From positions 1-63,189 of the forward strand of contig JAJPJA010000047.1 of the NCBI GenBank assembly GCA_021324455.1: 63,189 nucleotides of DNA, in the 5' to 3' direction. Below are positions 1-8,421 of this stretch, piece by piece. The notes beneath the pieces were generated by a model that was given only the letters and a program-made list of their open reading frames with translations, was not told the origin of the DNA and did no database searches. The stretch's first letter is position 1, and every line of letters begins with the position of its first letter. This stretch comes from Pseudomonadota bacterium (GTDB lineage: Bacteria > Desulfobacterota > Binatia > Binatales > Binataceae). Position numbers and translations under genes: made by a program.

Positions 1-460
1 CCATGATCGACGATATATTGATGATCCGGCCGCCCTTGCCCGTCTTGACCATCGCGCGGGCCACAGCGCGGTCAACCAGGAAAACGCCGTCGAGGTTGAT
101 GCTCAGCAGTTCGCGCCATTCGGCGAAGGGCTTGTCGAGAATCGCGCGATGGCGATCCTCGGCGCCGCCGAAGCCGGCGTACGGGATCGCGGCGGCGGCG
201 ACCAGGATGTCAACTCCGCCCAGCTCGCGCACCGCCCGTTCCACCATCGCATCGACCCGGCTTTCGTCGCTGACGTCCACCTGGTGCGCGATTGCCTTGC
301 GCCCCAATCCTTCCAGTTCGCGGGCCAGCTGTTGGGCCGCGGCGCCGTTGCGGTCGGCAATCAGAACATTGGCGCCCTCGGCGGCGAAGCGGCGCGCGGT
401 GGCGCGACCGATACCGCTGGCGCCGCCGGTGATTATGGCGTTTTTGTTTTCGATGCGCAT
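1..460 (-). CDS. SDR-family oxidoreductase (partial, C-terminus outside window)
   Basis: This is the first 153 codons of a short-chain dehydrogenase/reductase; the catalytic Tyr-Lys half lies beyond the left edge. The Rossmann dinucleotide motif TGGASGIG sits at residues 11-18, and the strand that normally reads NNAG here reads AAAAIP near residue 90. The conserved N in INLDG and the NISS segment before the catalytic serine are visible at the end. It starts 24 bases after the sulfotransferase stop, so it is probably the last gene of a DUF1214-sulfotransferase-SDR operon. Substrate cannot be read from sequence; a hydroxyl/keto conversion on a lipid or alcohol is the family expectation. It closely resembles the SDR at 5056-5841. 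Confidence 0.9.
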   Translation of the reverse strand, partial: MRIENKNAIITGGASGIGRATARRFAAEGANVLIADRNGAAAQQLARELEGLGRKAIAHQVDVSDESRVDAMVERAVRELGGVDILVAAAAIPYAGFGGAEDRHRAILDKPFAEWRELLSINLDGVFLVDRAVARAMVKTGKGGRIINISSIM

Positions 461-484
461 AACCGGAACCTTTCCGCCTGATTC

Positions 485-1618
485 TCAGAGCAAATTGGCG
501 TGGCGCTTGAGGTAAAATTCGTAAGTTCGTTCGATCGATGCGCGATCCAAACCGTATTGCTCCATGGTAACTTTATGGCTGCCCTTGGGATTGTCGGCCT
601 GCCACGAAAGCATGCGGGCGGCTGCGCCGGCGCTCAATTCCCATCCGAGCCATGCATACAGGCCGCGGATTTCGCGGATTGGATCGGCCATGAAATCGCG
701 AAACCCAATGTCATAAAAGCGCTGCGGCCCGATGCGATCGCGCAGGTCCATCAGGCGGCGCAGCGCCAGCGCCCATTCATGCATCGCGTGATTGGCGTAC
801 CACCGCGGCATCGGGTCGGCCAGCAGGTCGCGCCGCGTCGACCACAACAGGTCGGCCAGCGAGGGCAGCACCTGCGCCGGATGCCGATGCGTGATGACGA
901 AGCGCGCGTCGGGGTAAACCTTGTTCAACGCCTCGATATAGAGCATGTGCGTCGGCGATTTGAGGCTCCATCGCCGCGGCGGGCAGCGCCATTGCAAAAG
1001 CTTCAGCACGCGCTTGTGATAGCGGTAAGCCGGCTCCATGTCGGCCGATGTGTTGAGCCATTCCATGTAGGAGGGCACGTGCACGGCGGATTCGAAGGCC
1101 TGAAACTTAAAGTCAAGAAACATTACATAAAGGCATTCGATCGGACCTTCGGCGTCCCACGGCAGCATCTCGCGGCGCTCGGGACATCGCTCCAGCCCCG
1201 CTTCCATATTGGCGCGGCATTGGGCGATGCGCGGGTCGCTGTGCTCGGTGGCGGTTTGCGGCGGCGGGCATGGCTTGCTCGACTCCCACATCCTCAATGA
1301 CCGATTGTCCGGATCCTGCGCCAGCATGAAGGACAGCGCCGTGCTGCCGGTGCGCGGCAATCCCAGTCCGAACAGCGGCGCCGCGATCTGTTCGTCGTCG
1401 ATCTCCGGATGCCGCCGGTACCAGTCCTCCACTTCAAGCCGGCTGATCAGCAGTCCGATCAGCATTTCCGGTACGGCGATCGCCCCCAGATCGTTCAGCC
1501 TGCTTTCGCGGTTGATCGAATCGACCAGCCGCTCAAGACCTTCTCGATAGGAGTCGGCGCCGAAGTCGTTGAGCCCGCTGCGCGAGCGCGCCGCGTCGAT
1601 CAGTTCCTGAACCTTCAT
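485..1618 (-). CDS. Sulfotransferase family protein (PAPS-dependent type)
   Basis: A 377-residue protein with the 5'-phosphosulfate-binding loop PRTGSTA at residues 88-94, directly after a hydrophobic strand, as in Sulfotransfer_3-type enzymes that move sulfate from PAPS to a hydroxyl group. The 3'-phosphate-binding arginine/serine region appears later as FVITHRHPAQVLPS. Length fits the roughly 370-390-residue form common in mycobacteria and uncultured soil bacteria. The ATG is preceded by CAGGAG at normal spacing. It lies between DUF1214 and SDR genes on the same strand with 24-base gaps on both sides. The acceptor is unknown; lipid or sterol-like alcohols are plausible only by analogy. Confidence 0.9.
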   Translation of the reverse strand: MKVQELIDAARSRSGLNDFGADSYREGLERLVDSINRESRLNDLGAIAVPEMLIGLLISRLEVEDWYRRHPEIDDEQIAAPLFGLGLPRTGSTALSFMLAQDPDNRSLRMWESSKPCPPPQTATEHSDPRIAQCRANMEAGLERCPERREMLPWDAEGPIECLYVMFLDFKFQAFESAVHVPSYMEWLNTSADMEPAYRYHKRVLKLLQWRCPPRRWSLKSPTHMLYIEALNKVYPDARFVITHRHPAQVLPSLADLLWSTRRDLLADPMPRWYANHAMHEWALALRRLMDLRDRIGPQRFYDIGFRDFMADPIREIRGLYAWLGWELSAGAAARMLSWQADNPKGSHKVTMEQYGLDRASIERTYEFYLKRHANLL

Positions 1619-1642
1619 GGCGTCTCCTGAAGCAGCCGCGCC

Positions 1643-2839
1643 TCAGATGCCGTAGCGGCGGCTGATTGCCTCCGAGCGGGCGGCGATGCGGCGGCGGCGT
1701 TCCTCGGGCGTGATTACCGGGTCGTCGGCGGGAAGTTCGCTGCGCACAGCCGCGGTCTTGACCACTTTTGCCAGCGGCTGCTGCGGCTCCGCGCCGCTGA
1801 CGCCCTGCCAGCGCAGAAAAATGGTGCCGCGCGGACGGCCGCACGTGTCCAGCCAGTTCGGCGCGCCGGGATCCTCCCTGCTGACCACGTAGCGGTACTT
1901 GCCGTCGCGGCTCTGCCACGCCTGGCCGGGCAGCGCGTAGCTGGTCTGGCGATCGCGGTAGTCATAGGTGATGAACCAGAACAGGTCGGCCAGCAGGATG
2001 TTGGCGTAGCGCACGCTGACCGGTTCGAAGGTCAGGATCAGAGCCTCGTCGCCGGCCAGATTGTACTTGCCCGCACTGATGAACTGGCCGGCGATTCCGC
2101 CCACCGTACGCCACGGTTTGGCGATGCCGTTGACCGGCGTCGGCCCCACCATCTTGTGGTTGAAGTCGATCCAGTAGCGCACGTGAGAGGCCACGAGCCG
2201 GCCGGCGTTGGAAATCCGGCGCGCGATTTCCTCCGGCGGCGGCGCGGGCGCGGGCGTACCTTCGCTGCCGATACATTCGACCAGGACTTCACCCTTGCGC
2301 TGATGCGGCCAGTCGTCGCCAAAGCATTGGCGCAGAATGAGCAGCGACGCCCCCGGGCCGCTCTTAAGCCAGTTGCCCGGATGCGGTTTGGCGCTCACGA
2401 CGATCTCGTAGCTGCCGTCGGGTTCGAACCGGATCTGGTCGAGGTCGAGCTGGCCGACGATGGTGCCGAGCGAGCCGTCGCCGGGATTGCCGCCGATAAT
2501 CTGGAAGAGAAAGTCGGTGGCGGTGCCGCGCGTCCCCTTGATGCGGTATTCGCCGCGGTCGTCGATATGCGCGCCGCCGTAGAGATTGTCCGGGTTGTCC
2601 AGCCCGTACTTGGAAAACGTATCCTGACCGCGGCGGAATTGCGGATGCGCCGGATCGACGCCGGCCATCGCACTCTGCACGATGTTCACCATCAGGCCCA
2701 TCAGATAGGCGTAGCCGTCGGCGCGCTCCTGCGGCGCGAGGTCCGGGGTCTGGTCGATGAGTTGCTGCGCCTCGCGCAGATGCCGATGGAATGCGTCCAT
2801 GGCGGCCGCCAGGGTCGTCGCGTCGCTTTCGGGAGCCAT
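1643..2839 (-). CDS. DUF1214 domain-containing protein
   Basis: A 398-residue cytoplasmic protein without signal peptide. The C-terminal part carries the DUF1214 hallmark, PNWLDT followed by a glycine-rich stretch and FLRWQ, around residues 325-345. The N-terminal 250 residues hold the associated domain with several aromatic and acidic residues (YGGAHIDD, GEYRIKG). The start is set by GGAGGATC seven bases upstream. It is the first gene of a three-gene operon with a sulfotransferase and an SDR. The biochemical role of DUF1214 is not established; the neighbours suggest metabolism of a hydroxylated or sulfated small molecule. The family assignment is firm, the function unknown. Confidence 0.85.
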   Translation of the reverse strand: MAPESDATTLAAAMDAFHRHLREAQQLIDQTPDLAPQERADGYAYLMGLMVNIVQSAMAGVDPAHPQFRRGQDTFSKYGLDNPDNLYGGAHIDDRGEYRIKGTRGTATDFLFQIIGGNPGDGSLGTIVGQLDLDQIRFEPDGSYEIVVSAKPHPGNWLKSGPGASLLILRQCFGDDWPHQRKGEVLVECIGSEGTPAPAPPPEEIARRISNAGRLVASHVRYWIDFNHKMVGPTPVNGIAKPWRTVGGIAGQFISAGKYNLAGDEALILTFEPVSVRYANILLADLFWFITYDYRDRQTSYALPGQAWQSRDGKYRYVVSREDPGAPNWLDTCGRPRGTIFLRWQGVSGAEPQQPLAKVVKTAAVRSELPADDPVITPEERRRRIAARSEAISRRYGI

Positions 2840-2992
2840 CGCGGATCCTCCGTGCGGTGTTTAACAGAATTTGGCGCCGGCCGAAAAGCCGAAGGCGGCG
2901 GCCACCGCCGTTAACCTTCAATTCAGACGTATCAGTCGCCCCTGCTGCCGCTTGCCGCAGCCCGATCATCGCGATAAATCAGGGCAAATTCT

Positions 2993-3724
2993 ATGGGCAA
3001 TACATTCGTTCTGGTGCATGGCGCGTGGCACGGCGGATGGTGCTGGGCCGCGGTTATCAGTCAGCTTCACAAACTCGGCGACCGCTCCTTCGCGATCGAC
3101 CTGCCGGGACACGGCGCGAGCAATATTCCGCGCGCGCAGGCGACGCTGACCGGCTATGTCGACAGCGTAGTCAAATTCATCGAAGAGCGCGGCCTCGACC
3201 ACGTCGTGCTCGCCGGTCATAGCCTGGGCGGGATGACCATCTCCGGCGTCGTACAGCGCATCCCGCGCCGCATCAAGCGCGTGATCTACGTCAGCGCAAT
3301 CGTGCCGCATGACGGCCAGAGCGCGATCGCCACGCTGCCTGAAAGCGCCGCGATTGCGCGTGCGATGGAGAAGCTGCGCGCGCTGCCGGACCCGTCAAGC
3401 CCGGTGGACGAGAGGATGTTCCGCACCGCCTACATCCAGGACGGGTCGCGCGAACTGCAGGACTTCGTGCTCGCCGCGCTGGTGCCGGAACCGGTGGCGC
3501 CGATGCTGGAGCCGATCTCGATGAAAGATTTCCATCGCTGCGGCGTGCCGCAGAGTTTTGTAGTGTGCGAGGACGATATCGCGCACGGCCCCGGCCATTG
3601 GCATCCCAATTTCTCCAGCCGGCTGGAAAACCCGACCCTGCGTTTCGTCAAGTGCGGACACGAGATCATGTTCACCGCGCCCATTCAATGCGCCCGCGCG
3701 CTGCACGAGCTGGCGGAGAGTTAA
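2993..3724 (+). CDS. Alpha/beta hydrolase (methylesterase/hydroxynitrile lyase-like)
   Basis: A 243-residue compact alpha/beta hydrolase. The oxyanion-hole segment LVHGAWHGG is at residues 7-15, the nucleophile elbow GHSLGG gives Ser77, and the catalytic histidine lies in KCGHEIMF near the C-terminus. The overall pattern (HGAWHGGWCW, LPGHG) matches the salicylate-methylesterase/hydroxynitrile-lyase-like group, which hydrolyses small esters or cleaves C-C bonds. No signal peptide, so cytoplasmic. It is transcribed toward the NTF2-like gene and the two stop codons share the tetranucleotide TTAA at 3721-3724. The substrate cannot be assigned. Confidence 0.88.
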   Translation: MGNTFVLVHGAWHGGWCWAAVISQLHKLGDRSFAIDLPGHGASNIPRAQATLTGYVDSVVKFIEERGLDHVVLAGHSLGGMTISGVVQRIPRRIKRVIYVSAIVPHDGQSAIATLPESAAIARAMEKLRALPDPSSPVDERMFRTAYIQDGSRELQDFVLAALVPEPVAPMLEPISMKDFHRCGVPQSFVVCEDDIAHGPGHWHPNFSSRLENPTLRFVKCGHEIMFTAPIQCARALHELAES

Positions 3725-4173
3725 TCGGGAGGATGGTTGGCGGTCCAGGCCTGGTCGAAGCGGAATTTGCAAATTTTCCATCCCTCTGCGGTTCGCACCA
3801 GGTTAAACGTGTACCATCCGCCGACGAAACTGACCGCCTGCTTGCCCTCCTGCGGCCGTGAGCTTCGCGCCATCGAACTGGTGATGCAAACCGCGCTGTC
3901 GCCGCTGAGCTCGACGATATGGTTGCCGCTGAAATGCTGCGACGCCGAATCCGCCGGCCCCATCCGCTGCAGGATCCTGATCAGCCGATCGCGCGCAAAA
4001 CTCTGCACCTGAGCGACACTCCCCTCCATTCCGGTGGTCTCCACTTCCACCGTGTCGGTGAAAAAGCTCCGGCAGGCCTCCCAGTCTTTGGTATCGAAGG
4101 AGCGGTGATAGCGGAAGATGGTCTCGCTGACGAGGGAGCGGTCGAGCGCGATCGCGCCGGCGTTGTCGTTCAT
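3721..4173 (-). CDS. NTF2-like / SnoaL-like protein
   Basis: A 150-residue cone-shaped NTF2-superfamily protein: a helical start (LVSETIFRYHRSFDTKDW), an acidic FFTDTVEVE strand and a C-terminal GGWYTFNLVRTAEGWKICKF strand pair. This fold includes scytalone dehydratase-like enzymes, ring-hydroxylating dioxygenase beta subunits and uncharacterised SnoaL-like proteins. I place the start at the second in-frame Met because GGAGCGAGGAG lies just upstream. That ribosome-binding site is embedded in the last codons of the LLM gene, whose TAA ends one base before this ATG, so translation is probably coupled. It belongs to the SDR-LLM-NTF2 operon; a dehydratase or isomerase step is possible but unproven. 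Confidence 0.85.
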   Translation of the reverse strand: MNDNAGAIALDRSLVSETIFRYHRSFDTKDWEACRSFFTDTVEVETTGMEGSVAQVQSFARDRLIRILQRMGPADSASQHFSGNHIVELSGDSAVCITSSMARSSRPQEGKQAVSFVGGWYTFNLVRTAEGWKICKFRFDQAWTANHPPD

Positions 4174-4174
4174 G

Positions 4175-5032
4175 TTATCTCCTCGCTCCAACTATCGCGG
4201 CCAGTTCGTCCAGCCGCGGCAGCGTGCGATCGGCGGTTTCCGACGGCACACGATAAAGCACGCGCTCGACTCCTTGACGCTCATACTCATCGAGCGCGGC
4301 CTTCTCCGGTTCGATATTTTCCCACACGAATCGATGGGCGGTGATGCGGATGGTTCTGGGGTCGCGTCCGCGCGATTCGGCGCGCCGGCGCAGATCGCTG
4401 AGCAACGTCTTGAAGATCTCCAGCGGCACCCGCTGCGGCAGCCATCCGTCGCAATACTGGACCACGCGGTCCAGCGACCGCGGCGCCATCGCCCCCAGCA
4501 GGACCGGCGGATGCGGCTGCTGGACCGGACGCGGCGGGCATCGGATCGGATCGAAGTTCACGAACTCGCCGTGATACTCCGCTTCCTCATGAGTCCAGAT
4601 CTCCTTCATCGCTTCGATTCGTTCGCGGAATACCTTCCAGCGATTCTTCCACGCCACCCCATGATGCTGCATCTCCTCGACCCGTCCGCCGGCTCCGACG
4701 CCGAATACGAAGCGCCCGCCCGAGAGCCGATCGATCGACGCCGCCTGCTTGGCCAGCACGATCGGATCGTGTTCGGTGACGAGGCAGATCGAGGTGCCGA
4801 CTTTGATTCGCCGGGTCACCGCCGCCGCGGTGGCAAGCGCGATCATGTTGTCGAACATGCGCTTGTACTGCTCGGCAAAGGCCTGCGCCGGCCATGGCTC
4901 CGCTTCATGCACCGGCACGTGGGTATGCTCGGGCACAAACAGCGCGTCCAGTCCGCGCTCCTCCACCGCGACCGCCATTTGCGCCGGGTCGATCGCGTCA
5001 ACCGTCGGAACATAAGAAACGCCGACTTCCAT
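4175..5032 (-). CDS. LLM-class flavin/F420-dependent oxidoreductase
   Basis: A 285-residue bacterial luciferase-like TIM barrel. Diagnostic segments are LFVPEHTH near residue 30, the RIKVGTSICLV strand, the SGGRFVFGVGAGG loop and the HPPVLLGAMAPRS strand. These are typical of F420-dependent oxidoreductases related to Mer and glucose-6-phosphate dehydrogenase (Fgd), although some members use FMN. The start is fixed by GGAGGAG before the ATG; the longer frame upstream is only read-through of the SDR antiframe. It sits 23 bases after the SDR and one base before the NTF2-like gene. It is one of seven LLM genes in the window and not especially close to the others. Confidence 0.9.
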   Translation of the reverse strand: MEVGVSYVPTVDAIDPAQMAVAVEERGLDALFVPEHTHVPVHEAEPWPAQAFAEQYKRMFDNMIALATAAAVTRRIKVGTSICLVTEHDPIVLAKQAASIDRLSGGRFVFGVGAGGRVEEMQHHGVAWKNRWKVFRERIEAMKEIWTHEEAEYHGEFVNFDPIRCPPRPVQQPHPPVLLGAMAPRSLDRVVQYCDGWLPQRVPLEIFKTLLSDLRRRAESRGRDPRTIRITAHRFVWENIEPEKAALDEYERQGVERVLYRVPSETADRTLPRLDELAAIVGARR

Positions 5033-5055
5033 GTGCCAGCTCCTCCAATTTCCGG

Positions 5056-5841
5056 CTACGGGATTAACACGCCGCCGTTGGGATGCATCAACTGGCCGGT
5101 GTAATAGGAGCCCTCCTCGCTGGCCAAAAACAGCGCCGTGGCCGCGATGTCGAACGGCTTGCCGAATCTGCGCAGCGGGATGCTTTCGACCACCGACTTC
5201 GCCAGCGGCTCGTGCTGGCGGATATGCTCGGTCATCGGGGTTTCGATGAACCCGGGCGCGATCGCGTTGACCGTGATGCCATGGCGCGCCAGTTCCAGCG
5301 CCAGCGTCTTGGTCAGCATCCACACGCCGGCCTTGCTCGCCGAGTAGGCGCCGCCGCGGATCGACGCTACGATCGCCGCGCCCGAGGCGATATTGATGAT
5401 GCGGCCGCCCCTGTTGGCGTCGATCATGGCGCGCGCGGCGTGGCGGTCGGTCAGAAAGGTGCCGTCCAGATTGATGCTCATCACGCGGCGCCAGTCTTCC
5501 AGCGGCTGCTCCACCAGCAGATAGCGGCTGCCCTTGCCGGTGCCATAATCGGCGAACGGCACCGCCGCGGCGGCCACCAGAATGTCGATGCCGCCCAACT
5601 CCTTTACCGTCCGCTGCACCATCGCCGCCACCTGCGCTTCGTCGGTGATCTCCACCTGATGCGCCAGCGCGCTGCGGCCGGCCGTGCGGATTTCGGCGGC
5701 GGTCTCCTGCGCCTGCGGCAGGTTGCGGTCGGCGGCCACGACGGCGGCGCCCTGCTGCGCGAACAGGCGCGCCGTCTCGCGTCCGATACCGCTGGCCGCG
5801 CCGGTAATGAGCGCAACTTTTCCGGTCAAATCCAATGCCAT
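5056..5841 (-). CDS. SDR-family oxidoreductase
   Basis: A complete 261-residue classical SDR with TGAASGIG at residues 14-21, the catalytic YSASK motif (Tyr and Lys), and PGFIETPM after the catalytic site. The structural NNAG motif is replaced by AAAAVP, as in the partial SDR at the left edge. The C-terminus (LMHPNGGVLIP) matches the family tail that closes the substrate pocket. NAD preference is suggested by the acidic residue in AADRN at the end of beta-2. It is the first gene of an operon with an LLM enzyme and an NTF2-like protein, which suggests sequential redox and dehydration steps on one substrate. Confidence 0.92.
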   Translation of the reverse strand: MALDLTGKVALITGAASGIGRETARLFAQQGAAVVAADRNLPQAQETAAEIRTAGRSALAHQVEITDEAQVAAMVQRTVKELGGIDILVAAAAVPFADYGTGKGSRYLLVEQPLEDWRRVMSINLDGTFLTDRHAARAMIDANRGGRIINIASGAAIVASIRGGAYSASKAGVWMLTKTLALELARHGITVNAIAPGFIETPMTEHIRQHEPLAKSVVESIPLRRFGKPFDIAATALFLASEEGSYYTGQLMHPNGGVLIP

Positions 5842-6018
5842 CTGCTGGTCCTCCTGCGCTGTTTGGGCGGCGTCGGTCGCAAAACCGGCATCGTGCCGAC
5901 GGTCGATTCGTAACCCGAGCTGGAGGGCAACGCAAGACTGCGCGCGGCGGTTGCACAGTCAACCGCAAACTGGCGTAAGCTGCAGCGGTCAGCGATCCAA
6001 ATCCGGGAGGGTTCGAAG

Positions 6019-6507
6019 ATGGCCAATCTTGAAGGGCTCGCAGCGCGTATTCAGGCTCTGGAGGACATCGAGGCGATCAAGCGGCTTAAGTACAAGTACC
6101 TGCGCTGCCTGGATACCAAGAATTGGAACGAAATGGCCACCACCTTCGCGCCCGACGCCACTACCAGCTACGCCGACGGCGAACTGAGCTTTTCCGGCCG
6201 CGACGCGATTATGGATTTCCTCAAAGGCAGCGCGATGGCCGGGCCGTCGCCCATGGTCGGCGTCCATCAGGTGCATCATCCGGAAATCGAGTTCACCGGC
6301 CCCACCACGGCCAAGGGAACCTGGCAGCTATACAACTACCTGCTGAACAAGGCCGAACACACCGGTCTCAGAATCTGCGCCTTCTATCACGACGAGTATG
6401 AGAAGATAGACGGGCAGTGGCTAATCAAATCGACCGGGTACCGGCGGGTGTTCGAAGAGGTGTGGGATCGCAACGACACTCCGAGTCTGAAGATTGTCAA
6501 AGCCTAG
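6019..6507 (+). CDS. NTF2-like / SnoaL-like protein
   Basis: A 162-residue NTF2-superfamily protein with the usual opening (EDIEAIKRLKYKYLRCLDTKNW), an FAPDATTSYADGE strand, HQVHHPEIEF and a C-terminal strand ending KSTGYRRVFE. The opening helix and DTKNW motif resemble the bile-acid dehydratase-like and scytalone dehydratase-like SnoaL group. No signal peptide. The ATG is preceded by GGGAGGGT. It is transcribed divergently from the SDR operon and lies 178 bases before the amidohydrolase on the same strand. The enzymatic role is undetermined; the histidine-rich centre (HQVHH) would suit an acid-base dehydratase. Confidence 0.82.
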   Translation: MANLEGLAARIQALEDIEAIKRLKYKYLRCLDTKNWNEMATTFAPDATTSYADGELSFSGRDAIMDFLKGSAMAGPSPMVGVHQVHHPEIEFTGPTTAKGTWQLYNYLLNKAEHTGLRICAFYHDEYEKIDGQWLIKSTGYRRVFEEVWDRNDTPSLKIVKA

Positions 6508-6685
6508 TCCGGGCGGCGCCGGGCGCAAGGCGTCAAATCGGCCGCATCAATGCCGGTTACGTAACGGGACCGGCGTGCGCGTACACACCGGGAAGTGGAA
6601 ACCCTGAAGCGGAGCTTCTAACATTGGACAGGCGGCCCGTGCCGATTTGCCGGCGCAAAACCTTTTCGCCGAAGGATGCCTTCCG

Positions 6686-8386
6686 ATGCCTGAATTCGAC
6701 CTCGCCATCCGCAACGGACTGATCGTCGACGGAACCCGCGCTCCGCGTTTTCGCGGCGATATTGCGGTCAAGAACGGACGCATCGCGCGCATCGGCCGCG
6801 TCAGCCCTCATCAGGCGGCCAGAGTAATCGACGCCGCCGGTTTGATCGTCGCGCCCGGCTTCATCGATCTGCATACGCATTACGACGCGCAAATCTTCTG
6901 GGACCCCTATCTGACCATGTCCGGATGGCACGGCATCACCTCGGTCGTGATCGGCAACTGCGGCTTCGGCTTCGCGCCGGTCAAGCCCCAAGATCGCGAG
7001 CGCGCGATGCTCACCATGGTGCGCACCGAAGCGATCCCGCTGCGTTCGATGCAGGCCGCGATGACCTGGGATTGGGAGACCTTTCCCCAGTTCATGGATA
7101 CGCTCGACCGTCTGCCCAAGGGCCTCAACATCCTGCCCTGCGTGCCGATGAATCCGATGCTCAACTACGTGATGGGTATCGAGGACGCCAAGAGCGGCCG
7201 CATGCCGACCGAGGCCGAGCATGCGCAGATGCGGCGCATCATGAACGAGGCGATGGACGCCGGCGCCTGCGGATGGTCCGCGCAGCGGCTCAAGCCCGAA
7301 GGCTTCGCCTCGGTGCAGCGCGATTATGACGGCACCCCGATGAATACCGACGTGATGCAGGACGAGACCTGCCTGGAGATGGCGCGGGTGCTGGGCGCGC
7401 GCGGCAGCGGCTTCCAGGAACTGACGCTGGTCAGCGGCGACGTCAAGAAAGACGCCGCCTGCTACGAGCGGATTGCCGAGCTCAGCGGACGGCCGATCAT
7501 GTTCGAAACCGTATCCAGCATCGACCGCTATCCGCGCCGCCACCTGGGACAGTTGAAATGGCTGGAGAAATGCCGCCAGCGCGGCCTGCCGGTTTACGGC
7601 CAGGGCATCACCACCGACGCCGGCCTCACGTTCACCCTGGAGGACTGGAACCTGTTCGACGACTCCGACGCCTGGCGCGAAGCCACGCTGGGCACGCCGG
7701 CCGAGCGCAAGCGCAAGCTGGCCGACCCGGGCCGCCGCGGCGCGCTGAAGGCTCAGATGCCGATGGACGCGCTCATCACCTGCTTCGACGAGATCATCAT
7801 CACCGAATGCGCCCGGCCCGAAAACAAGCATCTTGAAGGCCTTACGATGACGCAGGCGGCGCAGCGCACCGGCAGGCACATGGTCGATGTGATGCTGGAC
7901 CTGGCGGTTTCGGAAGACCTCAAGACCGAGTTCTTCGCCCCGGCCACCAATCGCAACCTCGAGCTGATGAAGGACGTGATCGATTATCCTTACATCGTGT
8001 TCGGGGTGAGCGACGGCGGGGCGCATACCAAGTTCCTGACCGCGGGCCGCTTTCCGACCGAAGCGATCATCAGGTTCTGCCGCGAAAAGCGGTGGCTGTC
8101 TCTGGAAGACATCCATTGGCGGCTGTCCGCGCTGCCGGCTTTCTGTGTGGGACTGCGCGACCGCGGCTTTTTGCGCGAAGGCGCCCCCGCCGACATCGTG
8201 GTCTATGATCTGGACGGGCTGCGGGTGCTGCCAGTGGAGGTCATGCATGACCTGCCGGGCAACGAATGGCGCCGCGTGCAGCGTTCCGAAGGCTACCGGT
8301 GGACCATCGTCGGCGGCGAAGCGATCTTCGAAGACGGCGTCTGCACGGGCGCCACGCCGGGACGGTTGCTGCGCCACGGCGTATAG
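6686..8386 (+). CDS. Amidohydrolase, N-acyl-D-amino-acid deacylase-like
   Basis: A 566-residue metal-dependent amidohydrolase of the D-aminoacylase/dihydroorotase-like class. The metal motif HTHYD follows GFIDL at about residue 60, and a late GVSDGGAH segment carries the conserved Asp of the D-aminoacylase group. The beginning (DLAIRNGLIVDGTRAPRFRG) and end (DIVVYDLDGL) form the small beta-sandwich domain found in this superfamily. I start at MPEFDL because AAGGA lies upstream, rather than at an earlier in-frame ATG. The enzyme probably removes an acyl group from a D-amino acid or related N-acyl compound in the cytoplasm. It is followed by a perfect hairpin. Confidence 0.9.
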   Translation: MPEFDLAIRNGLIVDGTRAPRFRGDIAVKNGRIARIGRVSPHQAARVIDAAGLIVAPGFIDLHTHYDAQIFWDPYLTMSGWHGITSVVIGNCGFGFAPVKPQDRERAMLTMVRTEAIPLRSMQAAMTWDWETFPQFMDTLDRLPKGLNILPCVPMNPMLNYVMGIEDAKSGRMPTEAEHAQMRRIMNEAMDAGACGWSAQRLKPEGFASVQRDYDGTPMNTDVMQDETCLEMARVLGARGSGFQELTLVSGDVKKDAACYERIAELSGRPIMFETVSSIDRYPRRHLGQLKWLEKCRQRGLPVYGQGITTDAGLTFTLEDWNLFDDSDAWREATLGTPAERKRKLADPGRRGALKAQMPMDALITCFDEIIITECARPENKHLEGLTMTQAAQRTGRHMVDVMLDLAVSEDLKTEFFAPATNRNLELMKDVIDYPYIVFGVSDGGAHTKFLTAGRFPTEAIIRFCREKRWLSLEDIHWRLSALPAFCVGLRDRGFLREGAPADIVVYDLDGLRVLPVEVMHDLPGNEWRRVQRSEGYRWTIVGGEAIFEDGVCTGATPGRLLRHGV

Positions 8387-8393
8387 CCGCGCG

Positions 8394-8421
8394 CCGCGGC
8401 CTGGGTTCGCTCAGGCCGCGG
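8394..8421. terminator. Perfect 10-bp hairpin between convergent genes
   Basis: CCGCGGCCTG (8394-8403) and CAGGCCGCGG (8412-8421) are perfect inverted copies around an 8-base loop, followed by GGATTTTC. It lies between the stop codons of the amidohydrolase and the isochorismatase-family gene and would serve both strands. The T-run is short, so termination strength is uncertain. Confidence 0.6.

Noticed and set aside
4175-5968. One 597-residue open frame covering the LLM gene plus an arginine-rich N-terminal half
   Set aside because: The first half is an antiframe read of the SDR at 5056-5841 and has no family resemblance; the real LLM start is at 5032 with GGAGGAG upstream.
6557-8377. A 606-residue minus-strand open frame opposite the amidohydrolase
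   Set aside because: Histidine/arginine-rich low-complexity translation typical of antisense GC-rich coding DNA; the plus-strand amidohydrolase has intact catalytic motifs.
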